From: Sphingopyxis sp.
GTDB taxonomy: Bacteria; Pseudomonadota; Alphaproteobacteria; Sphingomonadales; Sphingomonadaceae
Assembly: GCA_013821905.1 (NCBI GenBank)
Contig: PNJO01000008.1
Location: 1 to 40,587 of the forward strand
Reading direction: 5' to 3'
DNA: 40,587 nt
In this document: positions 1-7,743 of the stretch, in pieces
Layout: each line of letters opens with the position of its first letter
How positions within the stretch are numbered: the stretch's first letter is position 1
Translations under genes and position numbers: made by a program
The notes under the pieces: generated by a model
What the model saw: only the letters and a program-made list of their open reading frames with translations
Database searches by the model: none
What the model was told of the DNA's origin: nothing

Positions 1-1
1 G

Positions 2-823
2 GCGGCCGATACGATGCTGACCATCGCCGCCGACCCCAGGCACCTCGGCGCCCGGATCGGCATCACCGCCGTCCTCCATACCTGGGGCTCAGCGCTCACC
101 CATCATCCCCACATCCACATGATCGTGCCGGGCGGCGGCATCTCGCGCGATGGGACACGCTGGATATCAGCACGCCCGGCCTTCCTGCTGCCGGTCCGCG
201 TGCTCGGCGCCCTGTTCCGCCGGCTGTTCCTGACCCGCCTTCGCGCGCTGCACGATGCCGGCAAGCTCGCCTTCTTTGGCAGCCTCACGCATCTCGCCGA
301 ACGACGCGCATTCCTGCGGCACCTGTCACCGGTCCGCAAAAAGCGCTGGGTGGTCTATGCCAAGCCGCCGTTCGCGGGTCCCGAAGCGGTGCTCGCCTAT
401 CTGTCCCGCTACACCCACCGGGTCGCCATATCGAACAGCCGCCTCCTCCGCTTCGACGAGGCCGGGGTCACCTTCCGCTACAAGGACTACCGCAAGGCCG
501 GCCCCGGACGGCAGCAGGTCATGACCCTTGGGGCCGACGAGTTCATCCGCCGTTTCCTCCTCCACGCCCTGCCGCGCGGGTTCCACCGTATCCGCCACTA
601 TGGCCTCCTCGCCAGCGCACGCCGCAAGGATCATCTCGAACGCGCGCGACGTCTGCTCGATGTCGCCCCCGCACCGCCAGACGATCCACCCGTCGAGCCC
701 GAGGTCCGGCCGACCTGCCCGTGCTGCGGCGGCATCATGATCATCATCGAGGTGTTCGAGCGCCGCTATCAGCCTCGCGCGCCGCCACCGTCCCTACTCT
801 CATCCGGGACACCTGCGCCGTGA
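2..823 (+). CDS. IS91-family transposase, 5' end cut by window edge
   Basis: The reading frame is open from the first base, so the true start and the N-terminal zinc-binding part lie outside the window. Numbering from the ATG at 14, the protein shows the HUH nuclease motif HPHIH (residues 31-35) and a YLSRY motif (129-133) that fits the two-tyrosine arrangement of IS91-type rolling-circle transposases. Near the C-terminus there is a CPCC cluster. Enzymes of this family nick single-stranded DNA and move the element by a rolling-circle-like route without making target duplications. The frame is intact to its stop, so there is no sign of decay in the visible part. The next gene, phoD, starts its 3' end 511 bases away and reads toward it. 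Family assignment is firm; whether the element is active cannot be judged from this half. Confidence 0.9.
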   Translation, partial: AADTMLTIAADPRHLGARIGITAVLHTWGSALTHHPHIHMIVPGGGISRDGTRWISARPAFLLPVRVLGALFRRLFLTRLRALHDAGKLAFFGSLTHLAERRAFLRHLSPVRKKRWVVYAKPPFAGPEAVLAYLSRYTHRVAISNSRLLRFDEAGVTFRYKDYRKAGPGRQQVMTLGADEFIRRFLLHALPRGFHRIRHYGLLASARRKDHLERARRLLDVAPAPPDDPPVEPEVRPTCPCCGGIMIIIEVFERRYQPRAPPPSLLSSGTPAP

Positions 824-1334
824 CCCGGCACGGCCTGGCACCGACACGATCCAGCGCACACCCGCGCCTGGAAGCGGACCCGCTCGCGCCGACGCTGCCC
901 AAAAGCAGACGTCGCCATATCAAAATCGGCCCGTCCGATTTTCCACGTCCGCTTTTACGACCCATATCCAGACGGTCCGCTATCGCGCACGTCCGCTTTT
1001 CGGCAGCACCTGGCTTCCCCACAATCAGAGCAAAACAGCTTTCCCCATAGCTCAGCCCATGACCACCGCGGTTCGGGCACCGAAGACTTTCTGACGCCTG
1101 GCGGCGTCCGAAACTCTCAACGAAAGCAGCCGATCCGATTGGCGGGACGCAAACCGAAAAAGCAGACAGCGCCGTACCGAATGACCGAGCCGAATTTCGG
1201 AGCGGATCGACCGAGACCGGAGAGTCATAGGCAGAAACGAGACGCCCTGTCCGTACGCGGGATCCGACCTCGGCGAATAGTCAGTTTGCGATCGGGCCGG
1301 ACCAACAAGCCACCGCAGCGATCCCGCTGGTAAA
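824..1334. other. non-coding flank and probable end of the IS91-type element
   Basis: I see no convincing gene in these 511 bases; the short open frames lack ribosome sites and family resemblance. The stretch contains a 13-base direct repeat, CACGTCCGCTTTT, at 944-956 and 988-1000, with a looser third copy at 930-942 (CCGTCCGATTTT). IS91-type elements carry an origin or terminus of rolling-circle transfer near their ends, so the boundary of the element probably lies here. I cannot place it exactly without the other end. Confidence 0.4.
944..1000. repeat. 13-bp direct repeat downstream of the transposase
   Basis: CACGTCCGCTTTT occurs at 944-956 and again at 988-1000, with 31 bases between the copies. 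A degenerate copy precedes them at 930-942. The position just past an IS91-type transposase gene suggests end-of-element repeats, but this is inference. Confidence 0.45.
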
Positions 1335-2726
1335 CTATTTGCCCATCTTGGCCTTCCAGGACGATGTTCCGTTGATCAATTCATCGGCACGGAGCACGAG
1401 CGGTGAGTATAGCGCCCGGCCGCGAATATTGATCACGTTGAAGCTCAGGGTCGGCACCGGCCCGGTCAGGTCGAAGTCGATAATGCCCGCGTTGTTGACT
1501 CCGAGCAAAGGCGGCCGGATCATCCGGTCGGGAAGCATCCGCGTCGCAATGCGCTCTTCCATACCGCCCGGCGCTTCGGCGATGATCTGGGCAAGCGCCG
1601 AGCTCACGAGATCGTAGAGGTCATAGCCGCCCCGCTCGGACCAGGGCGCGCAGGCGACATAGGGGAAATGCGTGTCGCCCGAAAGCAGCACGACGCCGCG
1701 GATCTTGTTGTCGCGGATGAAGTTGAACAGGCGCGTGCGCTCGTGCTGATACGCCGCCCAGCTGTCGCCGCCCGGCCCCTTGAAGCGCGACCAGCCGCTG
1801 CCGCACGCAATCACCTTGAACGGTGCGCGGCTGGCCAGCAACCGCTGCTGGAGCCATTCGAACTGCCCCTTGCCGAGAAACTCCTTCTGGGGAGTATCCT
1901 CGTCGGCGTCGGGCGCACGATGATAGCGCCCGTCGACGAAGATGAAGTCCACGCCGCCATAATTATAATCGAAGAACACCCCCGGCGTGTCCGGCAGCCC
2001 GACGGCGGGATTGGCCCAGAATTGCCCGAAAATCTTCAGCGCCTGGTCACGGATCGGGTTGGTGCGGTCGAAATTGTCGAGCCCATAGTCATGATCGTCC
2101 CAGATCGCGAGTTGCGGCACGCTGCGTCCTATCGGCTGAAAACCGGGCACGAAACGCTGCCGCTGATATTCGGCAACCAGCGTCGCGGGGACGATGGAAT
2201 CGCCATAAATATTGTCGCCGAGCCAGAAAAAAAGGTCGGGACGATATTGCGCAACCGCTTTCCAGATCGGCTGTTCGGGATCGCTCTGGATTCGCGCGCA
2301 CGACCCAAAGGCGACGCGAAAGCGCGCCGGCCCTGCGGGCGCGGTACGCACCTGCTGGGGCGGCGTATCGCGCAAATATTTGTCCTGCTTGCCGTTCGCG
2401 ACGACGCGATAGTGATAGACCGTGTCCGGCCGGAGCCCTTCGATGCGGATCACCAGCGTGTAATTATCCTCCGCCCGCGCCCGCTGCGGCGGGGTCCGCT
2501 GCCACGGGCCCGACAAGGGATCGGTCGAATATTCGACGAGCGCGTCGAAATAGTCGCCGCTGAGTTGCATCCAGATGGGCACGCTGTCCTGCGTCACCGC
2601 GCCGACCATCGGTCCGAGCATAAGTCGCGGCGTGCCTTCGGGATTGGTTTCCCCCCACGCCGGCAGCGAAGTGGCGGCGCCGGCTGCTGCCGCGGCGGCG
2701 AGAAAATTGCGGCGACTGTTCTGCAT
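1335..2726 (-). CDS. phoD: PhoD-type alkaline phosphatase/phosphodiesterase, Tat-exported
   Basis: 463 residues. The N-terminus has a Tat signal (SRRNFL at 4-9, then an alanine-rich core ending near PAWGE), so the enzyme should be folded with its metals in the cytoplasm and exported. An N-terminal Ig-like PhoD domain is followed by the metallophosphatase domain, with the metal-ligand motifs FWLGDNIYGD, IWDDHDYG and LSGDTHF visible in order. PhoD enzymes release phosphate from phosphomono- and diesters, usually under phosphate starvation and with Ca/Fe as cofactor. The gene follows the STN-type TonB receptor by 62 bases on the same strand and is probably the last gene of the fecI-fecR-receptor operon. 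The ATG at 2726 has only a weak GGGG upstream. A short hairpin (2751-2766) lies in the gap and may lower its expression relative to the receptor. Function is firm, exact substrate unknown. Confidence 0.9.
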   Translation of the reverse strand: MQNSRRNFLAAAAAAGAATSLPAWGETNPEGTPRLMLGPMVGAVTQDSVPIWMQLSGDYFDALVEYSTDPLSGPWQRTPPQRARAEDNYTLVIRIEGLRPDTVYHYRVVANGKQDKYLRDTPPQQVRTAPAGPARFRVAFGSCARIQSDPEQPIWKAVAQYRPDLFFWLGDNIYGDSIVPATLVAEYQRQRFVPGFQPIGRSVPQLAIWDDHDYGLDNFDRTNPIRDQALKIFGQFWANPAVGLPDTPGVFFDYNYGGVDFIFVDGRYHRAPDADEDTPQKEFLGKGQFEWLQQRLLASRAPFKVIACGSGWSRFKGPGGDSWAAYQHERTRLFNFIRDNKIRGVVLLSGDTHFPYVACAPWSERGGYDLYDLVSSALAQIIAEAPGGMEERIATRMLPDRMIRPPLLGVNNAGIIDFDLTGPVPTLSFNVINIRGRALYSPLVLRADELINGTSSWKAKMGK

Positions 2727-2750
2727 GATAAGTGCCCCAAAAGAGGCAGA

Positions 2751-2766
2751 AGGGCCACGAAGCCCT
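2751..2766 (-). terminator. small hairpin between TonB receptor and phoD
   Basis: A five-base-pair stem (AGGGC/GCCCT) with a six-base loop is followed on the minus strand by a pyrimidine-rich run containing TTTT. It is too weak for a full terminator. It could attenuate read-through from the receptor gene into phoD. Confidence 0.25.
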
Positions 2767-2788
2767 CCCGCGGTGGGTCGATGGTGGA

Positions 2789-5700
2789 TTAGAACGTCTT
2801 GGAGATACCGAGGCGGAATTCGCGCCCGTAAAGCTCGTAGCTCGACACAAAGAACTTATCGTTGTTGCGATAGTTGAGCGCCGCCTGGTTGGTCAGGTTC
2901 GACCCCGTCAGCGTCAGTCGCAAACCGTTGCCAAAGGCATAGCCGACCTGCGCATCGACGGTCTTGCGCGGCGCGCGATAATTGTCGAGATCGGGATTGG
3001 CCCCGAACGAACTGCCCGTTGCATCGCCCTGATACGAATAGGCGACGCGCGCCGACAGCCCGCCGCGCTCGTAATAGAGCTGGAGGTTATAGATGCGGTC
3101 GGCTTGATTAAAGAAAGGCACATGGCCATCGGGGCGACCCGGGATGTCGATTTCGACTTCGGAGTCGATGAACGCGGCATTGGCATAGATGCCGAAACCG
3201 TCGAAGGGCGCGGGCAGGAAGTTGAAATCCTTCTGCAGGCTGATTTCGATGCCGCGGATATGGCCGGGGTCGGCGTTCGCGACGGTTTCCTCGACATAAT
3301 TGTCGTAGATCACGCCTTCGAATTCATGATCGCGATATTCGTTGACGATGCCGTACACCGCATTGTCGACGCGCTTGTAAAAGGCACCGACCGACACCGA
3401 CCCCGACCTGTCGGGGAAATAATAGTCGAGCGATGCGTCGAAGTTCAGGCCCTTGTAGGGCTTGAGCGCCGGATTTCCGATTTCGACCGAGGCGTTGAGG
3501 TCGACGACGTCGTTCGCCGCGTCATAGGATTCGCCGACCACGATCGTCGAGATCGGGGCGATGTCGGTGTAGTCGGGGCGCCCGATGTTGGTCGTCACCG
3601 ACGCGCGCAGCAGCCAGTCCCTCGCAATATCCCACCGCGCGACGAGTGCCGGCAAAATGTTGGTGTAGCTGTGCGATTGCGAGATATCGACAATGTCGCT
3701 CGTGACGAAAGGCACTTCGCCAAGGCGCGAGCGGCCCGCGGGGATGTCGGGGCTCGACGTCACCGCCGCGACGAAACCCTGCGCCGCGATGTTCGACCTC
3801 GTATGCTCGACGCGCGCGCCGGCGATTAGGCTGAAATCCGGCGTCACCTGCAGGTCGCCCATCAGATAGCCGGCGAAAATATCCTCCTGGAGATGATAGT
3901 CATTCTCCATCGAGTTCGCCGCTGCGCTCACCGCATCATAGGTGAAATATTCGGGATGCGCGTCAAAAAAGGCTTCATATCCCGCGCGATTCGGCGCGAG
4001 CAGGTCAAGGCCGGACACCGGCACATAGGGCTCGCCGCGCCCGTCGCTGAAATGCGCGAAAAGGCCAGGGAAATCGGCGAGGGTCGTGACCGGACCGGTG
4101 AACTGGTAGCGATAATCGGTATCGTCGACCGACTTGTCGCGCGAGGTGACCTTGAAACCGGTGCGAAGCTTCAGCCCCCGGCCGCCAACCTCGCCATTCC
4201 ACGTCAGGTCAACGTTTCCGGTCATGGTTTCCTCCTTCACATCGGAGGTGACCCCGCGCAGGCGAAAGACCTTGTTGAACGCCGGATCCATGAAGTTCAG
4301 GCCATTCGACAGCGCGGTGTTATACCCGATGGGCCGCGCGATACCCCGATCGTCGAGGACGAAACGAATTGCCGGATCCTGGCTCGGGAGTGCGCCGAGC
4401 GTATCGGTGATCGCCTCGAAATAGCGCTGATACGGGTTGATTTCCTTGGCCGTGGTGTAGTTGAGGTTGCTCGTCAGCGTCCAATGGTCGCCGAACTGCT
4501 GTTCGCCGCCGAGGACGATCTGGTGCACCGGCCGCTGCTGAACCTCTGCCCGGTTTTCCATCTGGGCACGGTAGCCCGCAAAACCGAATTCGGTGAGCGA
4601 GGTGGGGTTCAGAATCGGGCGCCGGACGCCGGGGGCCGGAACGGCCCGACCCGCGAGGCCCCGGATCGTGATCTGCGGCCGCGTCCGGTCGTCATTATAT
4701 TGGGTGAAGAAATAGCGGAGCCAAGCCTTCCCCTCGTCGGTCGGGCGATATTCCAGATTGGCGGTAACGCCGTAGCGTTCCTTTTCGCCGATCGATTCGG
4801 CGAACACGATGCTCGTCGGGAAATAATAATCGTCGGGAAAACCCGCGACCGTCTGCGGCGACGAGGCGGTGTAGCTTTGCGACATATATTGCTTGAACCA
4901 ATATTCGCCGCTGATGAAGATCGCGAATTCGTCATCCGCGCCGAACTTGTCGCCAAACGCCACATTGCCGGCAAAGATCCGGTTGTCCTTGCCGAAGTCG
5001 TTGTAGCCGCCTTCGGCGCTGACATTGAAATAGGCGCCCTTGTAGTCATAGGCGCTGGGCGTCACGATGTTGATCGTGCCGCCGATCGACTGGCCGTCCA
5101 TATTGGGCAGCGTCACTTTGTTGATTTCGACGCGCGACAAGGCGCTTGAACTCAGCACGTCGAGCGGGGCTGCACGGCCCGATTCGCCGTCGGTATCCGA
5201 CACAGCGATTGTCTGGCCGTTCATCGTCACATTGTTGAGGATGGGGTCGACGCCGCGGATCGACACATAGCGTCCCTCGCCCTGATCGCGGATCAGATAG
5301 ACCGACGGCATGCGGCGGAGCGCTTCGGCGATATTGGTGTCGGGCAGCTTACCGACATCGTCCGCCGATAGCACATCGACCAGATTGTCGGACTTGCGCG
5401 CAATGTCGCGCGAATTGGCGAGGCCAGCCCGAAAGCCGTTGACGACGATCATCTCGCCCTCGCTATCATCCTGCTTGGCGCCCGCACCCTGCCCGCTGCG
5501 GACGAGGACGAGCGACCTGCGACCGGCTTCGGTCACGCGCAGGCCGGTTCCGGTCGTCAGGCGGCGCGCCGCTTCGGCCGGGGTGAATTTGCCGCGCAGC
5601 GGCGCGCTCGTGCGGCCCGAGACGGTCTCAACCGGGAAGGCGATATTGATGCTCGCCTGCCGCGCGAGTTCGTTGAGCGCCGCGCCGAGATTCTGCGCCG

Positions 5701-5824
5701 GAACGTTGAAATCGATCTCAATTTGCTCGGCCGCCGCGGTCTGCTGCGCATGGGCGGCGGGCACCAGCATGACCGACGAGGTCAGGATGGTGGCGCCCGA
5801 AAGGACGTGACGAAACACGGACAT
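2789..5824 (-). CDS. TonB-dependent receptor with N-terminal STN signalling domain (FecA type)
   Basis: 1011 residues from the ATG at 5824. That start is chosen because GGGGG lies six bases upstream and a clean signal peptide follows (MSVFRH... cleaved after AHA, residue 26). After the signal come an STN domain (about 35-100), which in FecA-like proteins contacts the periplasmic end of FecR, then a plug domain (about 125-240) and a 22-strand-type beta barrel ending in the outer-membrane signature ...ISKTF. Such receptors import scarce ligands at the expense of the TonB/ExbBD system and also report ligand binding to the anti-sigma factor. fecR and fecI lie directly upstream and phoD downstream, with a divergent phytase beyond fecI. 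This context suggests a phosphate-containing ligand (for example phytate, an inositol phosphate or a ferric complex of these) rather than a plain siderophore; that is inference. The ligand cannot be read from the sequence. Confidence 0.92.
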   Translation of the reverse strand: MSVFRHVLSGATILTSSVMLVPAAHAQQTAAAEQIEIDFNVPAQNLGAALNELARQASINIAFPVETVSGRTSAPLRGKFTPAEAARRLTTGTGLRVTEAGRRSLVLVRSGQGAGAKQDDSEGEMIVVNGFRAGLANSRDIARKSDNLVDVLSADDVGKLPDTNIAEALRRMPSVYLIRDQGEGRYVSIRGVDPILNNVTMNGQTIAVSDTDGESGRAAPLDVLSSSALSRVEINKVTLPNMDGQSIGGTINIVTPSAYDYKGAYFNVSAEGGYNDFGKDNRIFAGNVAFGDKFGADDEFAIFISGEYWFKQYMSQSYTASSPQTVAGFPDDYYFPTSIVFAESIGEKERYGVTANLEYRPTDEGKAWLRYFFTQYNDDRTRPQITIRGLAGRAVPAPGVRRPILNPTSLTEFGFAGYRAQMENRAEVQQRPVHQIVLGGEQQFGDHWTLTSNLNYTTAKEINPYQRYFEAITDTLGALPSQDPAIRFVLDDRGIARPIGYNTALSNGLNFMDPAFNKVFRLRGVTSDVKEETMTGNVDLTWNGEVGGRGLKLRTGFKVTSRDKSVDDTDYRYQFTGPVTTLADFPGLFAHFSDGRGEPYVPVSGLDLLAPNRAGYEAFFDAHPEYFTYDAVSAAANSMENDYHLQEDIFAGYLMGDLQVTPDFSLIAGARVEHTRSNIAAQGFVAAVTSSPDIPAGRSRLGEVPFVTSDIVDISQSHSYTNILPALVARWDIARDWLLRASVTTNIGRPDYTDIAPISTIVVGESYDAANDVVDLNASVEIGNPALKPYKGLNFDASLDYYFPDRSGSVSVGAFYKRVDNAVYGIVNEYRDHEFEGVIYDNYVEETVANADPGHIRGIEISLQKDFNFLPAPFDGFGIYANAAFIDSEVEIDIPGRPDGHVPFFNQADRIYNLQLYYERGGLSARVAYSYQGDATGSSFGANPDLDNYRAPRKTVDAQVGYAFGNGLRLTLTGSNLTNQAALNYRNNDKFFVSSYELYGREFRLGISKTF

Positions 5825-5906
5825 AGATTCCCCCTGAAGGTTGCTTGAGGCAGGCCCGCCGCGAATTGCCCGACGGTTCACAAGGCCGGATGCCTCGGCA
5901 GGGGGG

Positions 5907-5932
5907 AACCGCTAATGCGGTTTAAATTTTTT
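5907..5932. terminator. short stem-loop at the fecR stop codon
   Basis: AACCGC (5907-5912) pairs with GCGGTT (5917-5922) around a TAAT loop. It overlaps the fecR stop codon on the minus strand. The T-run that would make it an intrinsic terminator lies on the plus-strand side (5923-5932) and is formed by the last fecR codons. In the direction of transcription it is therefore a bare hairpin, perhaps an mRNA-processing or attenuation element between fecR and the receptor. Confidence 0.3.
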
Positions 5933-6902
5933 CGGCGCCGCTCCGCGTGAGGCGGATACGGTCGCGCTCGAAATGCGCGGAAATGCCGTAAATCTGCGTG
6001 AGCGCGCGGCAGAAATCGGCGGGGTCGGTCGTCGAGAAACGACCGCCCATCTGGATGTCGCGGATCGAGGGGTCGGCGATCTCGATCGGACGCGACAGAT
6101 AGCGATTATATTCGGCGACCGCATCGGCCAGGCTTTCGCCGTTGAATTGAAGCTGGCCCTTTTGCCATGCCGCGACGGCGCCGGCATCGAGTTCGGACAA
6201 TGTCGAGAGCGTCGGGGCGACGCCCGCCGCGACGCTTGCCTTTTGCAGGGCCGGAACGCGAACGACGGTGCCCGAGCCCGAGGTCCGCAGCGACGCTTCG
6301 CCTTCGAGCACCGAAAAATCGACGCCGCTCGCTACCGACCGCGCGTTCAGCCGCCCGCCCGCCGCCAGCGCGATTTGCGACGGGCCGCAATGCAGCGAAC
6401 AGGGCGCGCTGCCGGACTGGCGCTCGAGCATCATTTCGCCGCGCAGCAGCTCGAAACGATACATGCCGTCGCGGCGCTCCCATTCGACATGGCTGTCGGT
6501 GTTGAGTTCGAGCGCGATGCCGCGCGCGATGACGATCCGCCGCCGCTCGCCCACGCCCGTCTCCGCCTCGTGCGCCGCCGCCGCATAGGTCCAGCCAAGC
6601 CCGCCGAGCCCCGCCGCGAACGCACCCGCGACGCCAAACTTCAACAATTTCCGCCGATCGGGGACCGCTTCGTCCGGCGCGGCCTCCTCAAGCTGGATCG
6701 CTCGCCCGGCCAGCCCGGTCTCGCGCAGTGCGTCGAGGCTGCTGTTCACTTGCGACACGCGAATGAAGGCGAGCGAGCGCGCGGGGTCGCCCGAGCGCCA
6801 TTGCTCGAACGCCGCGGCGTCGGCCGTCCCGCACTCGATCGCAGCCAGCCAGCCGGCCGCTTCGGCGTCGATCCGCTCTTGTCTGTTGTCCGCTCTGCTC
6901 AT
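5922..6902 (-). CDS. FecR-type anti-sigma factor / sigma regulator
   Basis: 326 residues from the ATG at 6902. An upstream in-frame TTG at 6929 is the alternative and is less likely. The N-terminal cytoplasmic part (about 12-52, with AAGWLAAIECG and a W-x-S-x-DP pattern) is the sigma-contacting domain seen in FecR proteins. A membrane-insertion segment that begins with RRKLLKFG follows at about 83-108. The rest is periplasmic: a FecR domain (about 115-215), then a C-terminal STN-like domain (about 240-326). FecR proteins pass the receptor's ligand signal across the inner membrane and hold or activate the partner sigma factor. The gene lies between fecI (83-base gap upstream) and the STN receptor (97-base gap downstream), the classic order for this relay. 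Family and role are clear; the signal it transmits is not. Confidence 0.9.
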   Translation of the reverse strand: MSRADNRQERIDAEAAGWLAAIECGTADAAAFEQWRSGDPARSLAFIRVSQVNSSLDALRETGLAGRAIQLEEAAPDEAVPDRRKLLKFGVAGAFAAGLGGLGWTYAAAAHEAETGVGERRRIVIARGIALELNTDSHVEWERRDGMYRFELLRGEMMLERQSGSAPCSLHCGPSQIALAAGGRLNARSVASGVDFSVLEGEASLRTSGSGTVVRVPALQKASVAAGVAPTLSTLSELDAGAVAAWQKGQLQFNGESLADAVAEYNRYLSRPIEIADPSIRDIQMGGRFSTTDPADFCRALTQIYGISAHFERDRIRLTRSGAEKI

Positions 6903-6985
6903 CCCGGCCCGGTTCCATCTATCGCACAAGGATACATGGCACGGCCGAAACCGCTACGCGATTGTCTTGTCAAAGCGATTTGAGA

Positions 6986-7567
6986 TCAGGCGCGTTTTTC
7001 TTCGCGCGCCACATCGTCGGGCGCCGCGGCCTCTCCGAACGGCACCGAAGGTTGCGCGGCGCGCCGCCAGCGCGTCAGCTGCTGCATTCCGCGCGCAAGG
7101 TGCGTCTCGACGGTCGAAATGCCGATCCCGAGCGCATGTGCGATCTCGGTCGGGGTGCGATCCTCGAACTTCCGCATGCGGATGACGCGCTGGCAAACGG
7201 GCGGAAGCCGGTTGACATCGGCGAGCAGACCCAGCAGCGCCTCGCGCGCCGCGACCGTCTCGAAAACGCCCGGCGCATCGTCACGCACTTCGGCAAGGGT
7301 CGGCGCCGGAATGTCCGTGATTGCGACGACGCGGTCGCGCCGCACGCGCTGGAGAACGAGGTTGCGGATCATCGTCACGGTGTACGAGCGCGGATCGCGG
7401 ATCGCAGGCCAGTCGTCCATCTGAAGCAGCTTCAGATAGGCTTCCTGCACCAGGTCGAACGCCTCTTCCGAATTTCGCGACCAGCGGCGACCTTGCCGCA
7501 GGAAATGCGCCTCGTGCGGCAGAACCTGTGTCGAGAACCAGATATCGATCGGACGCGACCAGCTCAC
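6986..7567 (-). CDS. ECF sigma factor, FecI type
   Basis: 193 residues from the GTG at 7567. I prefer this start because AAGGGGGA lies just upstream, and because the only longer in-frame start (TTG at 7594) falls inside a possible -10 element. Region 2 is visible around SEEAFDLVQEAYLKLLQ and RSYTVTMIRNLV. The sigma-4 helix-turn-helix follows in RTPTEIAHALGIGISTVETH. ECF sigma factors of the FecI group direct RNA polymerase to the promoter of their cognate TonB receptor once FecR is signalled. Here the receptor is two genes downstream on the same strand. The divergent phytase shares the intergenic region, which also holds a candidate Pho box, so phosphate starvation may raise the level of this sigma factor. 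I could not identify a convincing FecI-type promoter before the receptor gene. Confidence 0.9.
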   Translation of the reverse strand: MSWSRPIDIWFSTQVLPHEAHFLRQGRRWSRNSEEAFDLVQEAYLKLLQMDDWPAIRDPRSYTVTMIRNLVLQRVRRDRVVAITDIPAPTLAEVRDDAPGVFETVAAREALLGLLADVNRLPPVCQRVIRMRKFEDRTPTEIAHALGIGISTVETHLARGMQQLTRWRRAAQPSVPFGEAAAPDDVAREEKRA

Positions 7568-7593
7568 GACATTCCCCCTTCGGCTGGGGGCCA

Positions 7594-7625
7594 ACTATCG
7601 GTGACGCTTGACGCTTTTGTGACCG
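7594..7625 (-). promoter_or_regulatory. candidate Pho box and -10 element upstream of fecI
   Basis: Read on the minus strand, CGGTCAC-AAAA-GCGTCAA (7625 to 7608) resembles the PhoB box of two CTGTCAY half-sites separated by four bases. The GTCA cores are conserved and the outer positions partly so. A further GCGTCAC follows at once. Eight bases after the box lies GATAGT (7599-7594), a 4-of-6 match to a -10 element, as expected where PhoB replaces the -35 contact. The site lies between fecI and the phytase gene and could serve either or both. It is judged by eye only. Confidence 0.4.
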
Positions 7626-7743
7626 GGCGTCGCGCGTTCGAATTCGCGCCGGCGATCGCGGGGCGGTAGCGGTCTCGATCGTCCCGTGCATCCTCTCGTC
7701 CAACGGCTCCGCCACCGCGGTGCCTCTTTTTGCGGAGACAATC

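Noticed and set aside
1139-1333. 64-codon plus-strand frame downstream of the IS91 transposase
   Set aside because: TTG start, no ribosome site, basic low-information sequence in a decayed mobile-element flank.
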